Shown: piece after piece, positions 45,471 through 52,717 of the stretch
Layout: the number at the start of each line of letters is the position of its first letter
Position numbering within the stretch: position 1 is the first letter of the stretch
NCBI GenBank assembly: GCA_946999045.1
Contig: CAMQBR010000003.1
Span: 1-64,000, forward strand
Direction: 5' to 3'
DNA from: an uncultured Prevotella sp.
GTDB taxonomy: Bacteria; Bacteroidota; Bacteroidia; Bacteroidales; Bacteroidaceae
DNA length: 64,000 bases
Notes under the pieces: generated by a model
What the model saw: the letters and a program-made list of their open reading frames with translations, nothing else
Database searches by the model: none
What the model was told of the DNA's origin: nothing
Program-made: the position numbers and the translations under genes

Positions 45471-46604
45471 TTATTTAGCTAATTCTACTGCCATCTTGCC
45501 TGCTTCGCTCATGGTCTTGGCCACATGGAACTTGCTGCCTTGCAGTAATCGTCTTCCTTCAGCCTCGTTAGTACCCGTAAGACGAATAACAATAGGTATA
45601 TTGATTTGAAGTATTTTAAATGCTTCTATCAAACCTTGGGCAACATCATCGCAGCGAGTAATACCACCAAAGATATTAATGAGGACTACATGCACATGGT
45701 TATCGCTCAGTAATAATTTCATGGCTTCTACTATCTTTGTAGGATTAGAGCTGCCACCTATATCAAGAAAGTTGGCAGGATTACCACCATATAGCTTTAT
45801 CATATCCATGGTAGCCATAGCCAAGCCAGCACCATTTACCATACATCCAATCTCTCCGCCAAGGTTTACATAGCTAAAACCTTTTTTCTTTGCATCTTGT
45901 TCTTTTTGCTCTTCTGTCGTAGGTTCAAATAGTTTGAATATATCAGGATGGTGATACAGAGCATTGTTGTCAAAAGTCATCTTGGCATCAATAGCTTTTA
46001 GTTCGCTGTTGGTAGTAACAACTAGTGGATTGATTTCTGCTAGTGAAGCATCTTTCTCTACAAACAGCTTATATAAATTCTTAAACAACGGAACAGCTTG
46101 TTTTACCAATGCTTTGTCATTGAACAGGCAGTAGGCTGCTTCACGTGCAAGATAATCAGACATACCCAACAAGGGGTCAATAGTCAACTTGAATATTTTA
46201 TCTGGTGTTTCTTTGGCAACTGACTCTATATCCATGCCGCCTTCTCTGCTCAACATCAATATAGCCGACTTTACTTTGCGATCTATAACGATGCTTACAT
46301 AATATTCTGATGCAATGTTAATGGCTTCACCTACTAAGATTCGGTCAACGGTAAATCCATTGATATTCATACCCAATATTTGCAAAGCATATTCTTTGAG
46401 TTGTTCTTCTCCGTTGGTAACTTTTACACCGCCTGCTTTTCCTCTACCTCCAGTGTGTACTTGTGCTTTTACAACAGCACGTTCTGTAGCTAAAGTATGA
46501 TAAGCTGCAACGGCTTCATCTACTGATCGGCATAAAAAACTCTTGTCAACTGGTAAGCCGTATTGGGCAAATAAGGCTTTTGCCTGATATTCATGAACTT
46601 TCAT
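45471..46604 (-). CDS. sucC: succinyl-CoA synthetase beta subunit
   Basis: 377 residues, slightly shorter than the E. coli protein. The N-terminal ATP-grasp domain begins MKVHEYQAKALFAQYGLPVD and contains KAQVHTGGRGKAGGVK (46-61), the nucleotide-binding glycine loop. The C-terminal ligase-CoA domain includes FLDIGGSSNPTKI (~275-287), NIFGGITRCDDVAQG and VIRLTGTNEAEGR. It is the first gene of a two-gene operon with a well-formed promoter, and it is bordered on each side by one of the paired small RNA candidates. Confidence 0.97.
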   Translation of the reverse strand: MKVHEYQAKALFAQYGLPVDKSFLCRSVDEAVAAYHTLATERAVVKAQVHTGGRGKAGGVKVTNGEEQLKEYALQILGMNINGFTVDRILVGEAINIASEYYVSIVIDRKVKSAILMLSREGGMDIESVAKETPDKIFKLTIDPLLGMSDYLAREAAYCLFNDKALVKQAVPLFKNLYKLFVEKDASLAEINPLVVTTNSELKAIDAKMTFDNNALYHHPDIFKLFEPTTEEQKEQDAKKKGFSYVNLGGEIGCMVNGAGLAMATMDMIKLYGGNPANFLDIGGSSNPTKIVEAMKLLLSDNHVHVVLINIFGGITRCDDVAQGLIEAFKILQINIPIVIRLTGTNEAEGRRLLQGSKFHVAKTMSEAGKMAVELAK

Positions 46605-46642
46605 GGAAATTTTGTTTTTGTTAGTAATTTATGTTAACAATG

Positions 46643-46674
46643 CAAATATAAAGTTTTTTCTTAATTGTAACAAA
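46643..46674 (-). promoter_or_regulatory. promoter of sucCD
   Basis: On the minus strand: TTTG (46674-46671), a 20-bp spacer, TATATTTG (46650-46643), 39 bp upstream of the sucC start. Confidence 0.7.
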
Positions 46675-46965
46675 AAATGATATATATTTTTTACGTTGAA
46701 CTTTATAGATAGTTTGCTGCAATTAAAAAGGTATGAAGGTATGTTTATAGTTCTTTGTAGGATAAATACTATTTGATTTCTTTTGTTGGATGCTTACGGT
46801 AAATCGTAAAAATGGGCATTGTTAACATCATGTATACATAAAATATAGAAAAATATGTTTATATGTATAAACGCAATAAAAAAATATACCAAATGAGTAT
46901 GAATAAAAAAAAATACAACTTGTGTGGGCGCACGAATTTATTTATAAAAAAAAAATCTAAAAAGA
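46675..46965. other. intergenic region between sucC and small RNA A
   Basis: AT-rich with no gene. It contains a fragment of a family A end (GTTGGATGCTTACG, 46785-46798) and an A-rich run just before the small RNA promoter. Confidence 0.4.
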
Positions 46966-46996
46966 TTTGTAGGAATAGAAAAAAACGCTATCTTTG
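46966..46996 (+). promoter_or_regulatory. promoter of small RNA candidate A
   Basis: TTTG (46966-46969), a 19-bp spacer, TATCTTTG (46989-46996). Exact consensus match with the same geometry as copy B. Confidence 0.78.
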
Positions 46997-47001
46997 CATA
47001 T

Positions 47002-47091
47002 GTTATCCTGAAAACAATCTTTTTACCTTAAAGGACTAATACCTATTGAAGATTTGGAGGCGATTGTCTGTGAAGACCATTGCCTTTTTTT
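47002..47091 (+). ncRNA. candidate small RNA, copy A
   Basis: A 90-nt unit that begins GTTATCCTGAAAACAATC six nt after the -7 box and ends in an intrinsic terminator: GGCGATTGTCT (47059-47069), loop GTGA, AGACCATTGCC (47074-47084), then T7. The middle has TACCTTAAAGGACTAATACC and TTGAAGATTTGGAGG. Copy B is nearly identical over the transcribed part only. The orientation is divergent from sucC. No reading frame and no RNA family that I recognise. Confidence 0.75.
47059..47091 (+). terminator. intrinsic terminator of small RNA A
   Basis: 11-bp stem with one mismatch and one G-U pair, a 4-nt loop, then T7. The same structure with T5 ends copy B (44178-44208, minus strand). Confidence 0.8.
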
Positions 47092-47173
47092 CTACCCTTA
47101 TGTCTGATATGTTTTTGTCCTTATTTTCATTAAATATCTGTGTTTTTTTGAATTTTGGCTTTGATAGATTTTG

Positions 47174-47460
47174 GCTCTATAACGAATCATTTGTGTAATC
47201 AAGTTTAAGCCCTCCTGTTACAAAATAAGATCATATATTTAAAGTTTTCTGTATTTACGAATCCTCTTTCTCTCCTTTTAGCAAGTTGTATCTTTGAGTT
47301 CAATCACTCCAGGACTCCATTATAGACATTCCTCATGGAAAAGAGTTTTCTTGATACCATATATGTGCGATCTTATCATTGCATCGAAATTAACCAAAGG
47401 CTTGATTGCCGATTGTTCTACCATTTTGCACCACGAAACAAGTTCCTTCACAGAATCGTT
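47174..47460 (-). mobile_element. ISL3-type element remnant (3' part and terminal repeat)
   Basis: The terminus GGCTCTATAACGAATCATTT and the following 200 bp match the element at 49386-49950 with scattered changes. On the minus strand it encodes the end of the transposase (SVKELVSWCKMVEQSAIKPL ...), interrupted by a stop after the IYGIKK segment. Confidence 0.75.
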
Positions 47461-47721
47461 AGTACATTTATTGTATCTTTTTCTTCGGTAGCAATTAGGG
47501 TTTATTCCTTCGATATAGAGTACCAATTCGTCCAAACGAAGTTCATAAAATCCAGTACTCGCTCGTATGATTTTAGGACTCAAGCAACCCTGTGCCATCT
47601 GCTTGTGATAGACAACAAAGCTACAGTGCTCCCAGTGAAGCAACTTGATTCGGTTATGGGAGCGATTATAGAAAACGTAGATAACACCATCAGCAGGATT
47701 GAAATCATTGCTGCGTACCAA
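47320..47721 (-). pseudogene. chimeric transposase fragment: IS66 TnpB joined to ISL3 transposase
   Basis: One 133-residue open frame. Residues ~1-75 (NPADGVIYVFYNRSHNRIKL, LLHWEHCSFVVYHKQMAQGC, ELRLDELVLYIEGIN) are an IS66-family TnpB. Residues ~85-130 (SVKELVSWCKMVEQSAIKPL, IRSHIYGIKK) are from an ISL3-type transposase. The fusion arose when one element was inserted into or deleted against the other. It is not expected to be functional. Confidence 0.75.
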
Positions 47722-47763
47722 TTGGGACAGGTGAAGAATACCCTAATGTATGTCCACGGGAGT

Positions 47764-47871
47764 ACAACAAACCCGAAAAACATTTGTTTTGTTAAGTACA
47801 AACATAAGTTTTTTGGGCAAAGATAGTAAAGTAGGAAAAAACAGCAAAGGCGGCTAATGTTGGATGCTTAC
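47764..47871 (+). mobile_element. IS66-type left end / MITE family A body
   Basis: It contains CCGAAAAACATTTGTTTTG and ends GGCTAATGTTGGATGCTTAC. It is contiguous with the IS66 TnpB remnant, which ties the family A ends to an IS66-type element. Confidence 0.7.
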
Positions 47872-48356
47872 CATACATCATCTTCAATAACTTGTTTATT
47901 GTGTTGTAAGCATGATTAACAATGTAGTCCACAAATTCTTTACATCTTAAATACATTTTAATTAGCCTCCCAATATGATTTAATAGAACTAAACCAAGTT
48001 GTACGTTCTCCTATTTTCGATATCTCTACATAATAAAACATGACGATAGTATTACATTATAAAAACATGACGATAGCATCCACGATTTACGTCTTATAGA
48101 ATCATTTTCAAGAAATGCCAAAGTATTTGGTTATTTGAATTTGCCCCCAACCGAGAGCACCCAAACTTAGACAATTCCTATCAAATGCTTTCAATTCTCT
48201 TGAAATGACAGTTTTGGTATTCAATATTACCATTAATTACTTTGTACGAGATAATAAGAATATAAAAAATATTCTTATTGTCATTTTTGTACAAGGTAGC
48301 AAACCTTACTTAGTCAAATAAAGAAGTACCATCTTTTAGCTCTTTTACTTTTTTAT
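47872..48356. other. intergenic stretch in the IS island
   Basis: AT-rich. A short direct repeat (AACATGACGATAG at about 48038 and 48065) is present. The stretch 48106-48200 read on the minus strand gives broken coding-like sequence without a recognisable family. No intact gene. Confidence 0.4.
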
Positions 48357-49316
48357 TTATTTTGATTGTATTTGTTGCTTTTTCTGATCGCCCAAAGAAT
48401 GTCTTTTCCAAAACACACCATCTGCATATCCTTGGATTGTATTATTACCAATAGCATTCATCAAGCGTTTAACAGCCCAATAGCAATATTCTCTGTTAAT
48501 TTCTACTCCGCAATAACTCCTACCCAATTTCTGAGCGACGACAGCAGTTGTTCCACTACCTAAAAAAGGGTCAAAAATTTTGTCGCCAGACTTGGTTGAT
48601 GCAAGTACTAACTTGGCATACAACTTTTCAGGCTTTTGAGTTGGATGGTCGGTATTCTCAGGCATTGACCAAAAAGGTATGCTAATATCATCCCAAAAAT
48701 TAGAAGGGTATGTAATTCGGAAATTACCATTCTCTGTTTCCTCCCAATCTTTTGGATTGCCATTCTCCTTGTAGGGAGCTATAACTTTACGCTTCATCAT
48801 AACAGAATCAACGTCAAAATAATAATCTTTGGGATTTCTCACTGCAAACCAAATATCTTCCATGGCATTTTTCCAATTATACTTTGCACCTCTTCCCTTT
48901 TCTCTTTGCCATGTTATACGATTTATAACCGTTAAGCGTTCTTCAATGACTCTTTGCATTGATGAAGTACACTTCCAATCTCCGCACATATAGACTGTTC
49001 CGTTTGGAGCAAGTTTGTCGCAAACTTTGTAGAACCAACTTCTAAGATAGTCTTCGTACGCATCAGATTTCATGCTTGAAAACTTTTTCCCATGAAAATC
49101 TTTGTCAAGATTATATGGAGGATCAATAATTATCAAATTGAAATACCCGTTAGGAATATAATCAAGGCAATCAAAGAGATCTGCATTAATAATTGAGTCG
49201 TCTGCAAATGATTTTTTAATATCATTTGCAGAAAGAATAAATTTTTCCAATGTTGGAATTTCGCTTGCTGAAACAGTCAGTGTTCTGTTTCTTTCAGCAC
49301 GAACTTTCTCGGTCAT
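48357..49316 (-). CDS. orphan DNA (N6-adenine or N4-cytosine) methyltransferase, beta class
   Basis: A 319-residue site-specific DNA methyltransferase. Catalytic motif IV DPPYN (65-69) precedes the SAM-binding motif I DPFLGSGTTAVVAQ (249-262), the order of the beta class. NTDHPTQKPEKL (~229-240) is the usual segment just before it. The recognition sequence cannot be predicted. The ATG overlaps by ATGA the stop codon of an upstream frame that is cut off after 24 codons by an IS remnant, so a translationally coupled partner has been lost. No restriction enzyme is nearby. IS relics on both sides suggest horizontal acquisition. Confidence 0.9.
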   Translation of the reverse strand: MTEKVRAERNRTLTVSASEIPTLEKFILSANDIKKSFADDSIINADLFDCLDYIPNGYFNLIIIDPPYNLDKDFHGKKFSSMKSDAYEDYLRSWFYKVCDKLAPNGTVYMCGDWKCTSSMQRVIEERLTVINRITWQREKGRGAKYNWKNAMEDIWFAVRNPKDYYFDVDSVMMKRKVIAPYKENGNPKDWEETENGNFRITYPSNFWDDISIPFWSMPENTDHPTQKPEKLYAKLVLASTKSGDKIFDPFLGSGTTAVVAQKLGRSYCGVEINREYCYWAVKRLMNAIGNNTIQGYADGVFWKRHSLGDQKKQQIQSK

Positions 49317-49387
49317 ATTATATTACTTACTAACAAATCTTTTACATCAATATTAACAATTCGTTCTTCGTTCGTAGTGGTATTTAG
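49313..49387 (-). pseudogene. C-terminal stub of a gene once coupled to the methyltransferase
   Basis: On the minus strand the frame reads LNTTTNEERIVNIDVKDLLV-SNII and stops at TGA (49315-49313), which shares the bases ATGA with the methyltransferase start. Upstream it runs into the ISL3-type terminal repeat at 49386. The overlap and ordinary codon composition suggest the end of a true gene, perhaps a restriction or second modification subunit; its identity is unknown. Confidence 0.5.
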
Positions 49388-49950
49388 GCTCTATAACGAA
49401 TCGTGTGGGTAATCAAGTTTAAGCCCTCCTGTTACAAAATAGACCATATACTTAAAGTTTTCTGTATTTACGAATCCCCTTGCTCTCCTTTTAGCAAGTT
49501 GTATCTTTGAGTTCAATCCTTCCAGAACTCCGTTATTGACATCCCTCATGGCAAAGAACTTCTTGATACCATATATGTGCGATCTTATCATTGCAACGAA
49601 ATTAACCAACGGCTTAATAGCCGATTGTTCTACCATTTTACACCACGAAACAAGTTCCTTTACAGAATCTTTAGTACATTCATAGAATATGTCTGTAAAA
49701 GATTCCTTAAAAGAATAAGCCTTTCCTATGGTTGGGTAGGCAATTCTAAAACGAGCACCACGATTGAAGCTCAACCAAATATGAAGGCTCTTTGTTGGAG
49801 TGTTTACCAGCTATAAACTCAACCGTGGAAACATACCATGGTTCTGATAGGCCTAAAGCCTGTGTAAATATCTCTGTACTATTCATAAGACAAAGGTAAT
49901 ATTTTTAGCTGAGTTTTCCTTGATTACCCACACGATTTGTTATAGAACTC
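49386..49950 (-). mobile_element. internally deleted ISL3-family insertion sequence with both ends
   Basis: About 565 bp. The left end GGCTCTATAACGAATCGTGT and the right end (complement TTCTATAACAAATCGTGTGG) are matching terminal repeats of ~30 bp. On the minus strand the transposase starts at ATG 49886 (MNSTEIFTQALGLSEPWYVS), preceded by a TACCTTTG box. It shifts frame after ~45 residues and then jumps to the last ~115 residues. No target-site duplication is visible. It could move only with a transposase in trans. Confidence 0.8.
49391..49774 (-). pseudogene. ISL3-family transposase, C-terminal fragment
   Basis: A 127-residue frame with the typical ISL3 ending: VKELVSWCKMVEQ, then NNGVLEGLNSKIQLAKRRAR and GFVNTENFKYMVYFVTG. 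The N-terminal zinc-finger and central catalytic parts are missing, and the first residues (MSFNRGARFRIA) come from the true N-terminal region read after a frameshift. Not functional. Confidence 0.8.
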
Positions 49951-50048
49951 CTCAAAAGAGAGATTGACAAGTAAAAAAGTATAATAAAAAATATTGACAA
50001 GTAATATAGAATAAACAACTAAAAACTCTCAAGCGATTTTAGGAAAAG

Positions 50049-50160
50049 ACAAACTCATGGAGATTGTGATACAAACTTATGGAGATTGTCTGATAAACTC
50101 ATGGAGATTGTGATACAAACTTATGGAGATTGTGGTACAAACTCTATGGATATGATATGA
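50049..50160. repeat. tandem repeat, ~22-bp unit, 4-5 copies
   Basis: Units start at 50049, 50071, 50095, 50115 and (degenerate) 50137. The consensus is ACAAACTYATGGAGATTGTGAT. Lengths of 20-24 bp mean it is not codon-periodic, and there is no coding frame. The second half of the 49.95-50.34 kb gap holds nothing else recognisable. Confidence 0.75.
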
Positions 50161-50338
50161 CACATAAAAAGATGAGTGATAAGGATACTATAAGTAGAGA
50201 TAACAATTTACAATTCTTCTTTCAGCTCATTGTATAAATCAACTGAACTCAAATTCCAATATTTAGTACTTTTTTTACTCTTCTATTTCTTCATTTTACA
50301 TCTCCTATCGCACATTTCCTATCTTCTATTTTACATTA

Positions 50339-52717
50339 TTAGAAAGGATATCCAATGGCGAGGTGGATGCTGTTGCCGTCCTTAAAGTTTGGAAGGTTGT
50401 AGAAGCCCGAGTGAGCTGTTTTATACGGTACGTGTAAACCAATACCCCAGTCTATACGTAACACAAATAAGCCGATGTCGTAACGCACGCCAACACCCGT
50501 TCCTACTGCCATATCAGTAAACAAACTATGCCAACTGAGTTTGCCACCCATACGTTCGGCATAATCTTGTAGCGTCCAAACGTTGCCAGCATCCAAGAAA
50601 ACGGCACCATAGAGGTCGCCAAACAAATGAGGACGATATTCTAAGTTGGTTTGAAACTTTACATCACCCGTTTGTTCTATATACGACATACGTTTGTTTT
50701 TAGGACGGTACACGCCTGGTCCGATGCTTCGAACATTAAAAGCTCGGATACTGTTGGCACCGCCTACGTAAAATTGTTCGTAATAAGGGGCTTCCAAAGA
50801 GTTGCCGTAGCTGTAAATAACACCTGCATTGACGTGTCCTACCAACGAGCTCTTGCTGCTTAAGCTCCATTGTTTTACAAAATCGGTTTCCAGCTTTACA
50901 AACTGAGCGTATGGGTTTTTAAACATCTTTTTGTTCTTCTTGTTCCACTTCTCGCCAGCTGCCATATAGCCAAGCGATAGAGCATTGCCCGCTTCGCTCA
51001 CGGCTATTTTCCAAGAAACAGGGTTGTGTAGCGCACGATTGCTATTATATAGATAGGTGTAACTCATTTTTGGCACAAACTGGTTGCGCATAGATATTTG
51101 CAGGTAAGGATTGTTATTGAGTAAAACACGAAACGAATCGGTTTGACTGGTTATAAACTCATACGACAAAGTAAGCGGGCTCAACTCGTGTGAGGACTGG
51201 GGAGAGGTGTTATACTGATAGGTTAAATCGCCAGAAACCACATGCCGCTTAAAGTATCCTGCACGATGTAAAATATTATTAGAGGTGCGAATGGTGGTAG
51301 AAGGTATTCCAAAGAAGTGGTAAGTTTTTTGTTTCTGTGGCTTGTTTTCGGTTGAACGATTGTTAGAAAACTTTTTATGTCCCGACCAAAACAAATTAGC
51401 TGGCGTCATAATGCGTGGAAAAGAGAGCGACACATCGCCTCCATATTCGTACGAATTGAGTTGAGATGCACTGCCTTCAGACTGATGTCCAGTTTGCCAT
51501 TCATACGCCCCATGTATGTTAATATCCAACTTTTCTCCACCTCGCAGTGCATTCATTTTGGTTAAACCTAGCACTAATTCTGGTCCAAACCTATTGGATG
51601 TTTTTCCTTTGGCATTGGCATTGACATAAAAACTATACTGCTTATCCATTACGCAATCGATATCTACATCCAAAGTATCACACAATGTGGTTGATGAATG
51701 TGGAGAAAAACGGAATGCACTGTAATTAAACAGTCCAGTAGCGTGCAGATAATTGTTGGCAGCTTCCTGCTTCTCCAAGTTGAAAAGCTCGCCCTCGTGC
51801 ATCTTTATGCCCACATAAAAAACGGCAGGGCGCATGGGCGATTTGGCTCCGTTAAACCTAATCGTAAATGCACTGCGCTGTAACGAGTTGGTAAGTGGAG
51901 CACCTAAGTCGTTAAACAAGTTGATATGTATTTTACCGAGATACCACTTTTTAGTAATTTGTTGTGCCAGACTATCCGATTCTTGATAGCGAAGTACCAC
52001 CTTACCAGGTATCAGTAGTGTGTCAGCCAAATAACTTGCATCTGTATTTTGTGCATAAAAGTAGCCGTTGTTGCGTAACAATCTGGTAATACGCTGGCGT
52101 TCTGCATTAAGAGCCGATACCTTAAATGGGTCGCCGCTTTTGATTAAAGCGTCGTTACGTGTGGCAGCTATTAGGCTATCTGCATCGGGTGTGAAGTTGA
52201 GATAGTGGATAGAATCAATTGTCCACAAATGCCCTAAGTTAACTATATAGGCTATTTTAGCCTTTTTGGAGTTGTGTGGATACCTTACAATGTTAGCAGC
52301 TATCTTCCCATTAAAGTAGCCCATTTTCTGCAATTGAATTTCACCGACCTGCAACCGCAAAGGCACATTAACACCACTTATCAGCTTTGGGTGCGAACCA
52401 AAGGCTCGTGTTATCCACATAGAAACTTTACTTGTATCAGGTGAAAAGGCATTCCATATCCATAATCTGATGGGAAAGGGCGAACGATAGTAGCTACTAC
52501 CAAACAAAGCTCCCGTAGGAGTCGATGCTAAAATCGATTCCATTTCTTCTTTTGTCTCTTCAGCATAAGTGCATGGTTCGTAGTTTTCGTACTTTATCTT
52601 CTTGAGGCCTGTAAACAATTGCTCACCATCGGGTATGGCTCTAGTGGTAGAACATGATGTCAAGCTCCATATAATGAGGGTGAATGCAAATGATATGAAT
52701 AGGGTTGTCGTCTTCAT
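50339..52717 (-). CDS. outer-membrane BamA/TamA-like (Omp85) lipoprotein
   Basis: A 792-residue Omp85-superfamily protein that works with TamB in outer-membrane protein or lipid assembly. It has a lipoprotein signal with lipobox LTSC (Cys22), POTRA-like repeats over ~25-340 (IDSIHYLNFTPDADSLIA is one), then a 16-strand-type barrel. The barrel's lid-loop region reads YVGGANSIRAFNVRSIGPGVY (~640-660), equivalent to the VRGF motif. The C-terminal strand ends IHLAIGYPF with a terminal Phe, the usual beta-signal. The start overlaps the tamB stop by 4 bp, so the two are co-translated. Confidence 0.9.
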   Translation of the reverse strand: MKTTTLFISFAFTLIIWSLTSCSTTRAIPDGEQLFTGLKKIKYENYEPCTYAEETKEEMESILASTPTGALFGSSYYRSPFPIRLWIWNAFSPDTSKVSMWITRAFGSHPKLISGVNVPLRLQVGEIQLQKMGYFNGKIAANIVRYPHNSKKAKIAYIVNLGHLWTIDSIHYLNFTPDADSLIAATRNDALIKSGDPFKVSALNAERQRITRLLRNNGYFYAQNTDASYLADTLLIPGKVVLRYQESDSLAQQITKKWYLGKIHINLFNDLGAPLTNSLQRSAFTIRFNGAKSPMRPAVFYVGIKMHEGELFNLEKQEAANNYLHATGLFNYSAFRFSPHSSTTLCDTLDVDIDCVMDKQYSFYVNANAKGKTSNRFGPELVLGLTKMNALRGGEKLDINIHGAYEWQTGHQSEGSASQLNSYEYGGDVSLSFPRIMTPANLFWSGHKKFSNNRSTENKPQKQKTYHFFGIPSTTIRTSNNILHRAGYFKRHVVSGDLTYQYNTSPQSSHELSPLTLSYEFITSQTDSFRVLLNNNPYLQISMRNQFVPKMSYTYLYNSNRALHNPVSWKIAVSEAGNALSLGYMAAGEKWNKKNKKMFKNPYAQFVKLETDFVKQWSLSSKSSLVGHVNAGVIYSYGNSLEAPYYEQFYVGGANSIRAFNVRSIGPGVYRPKNKRMSYIEQTGDVKFQTNLEYRPHLFGDLYGAVFLDAGNVWTLQDYAERMGGKLSWHSLFTDMAVGTGVGVRYDIGLFVLRIDWGIGLHVPYKTAHSGFYNLPNFKDGNSIHLAIGYPF

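Noticed and set aside
47335..47826. 163-residue plus-strand frame in the IS island
   Set aside because: It is antisense to the recognisable IS66/ISL3 transposase remnants.
50049..50160. CRISPR array
   Set aside because: The repeats are head-to-tail without unique spacers and there are no cas genes.
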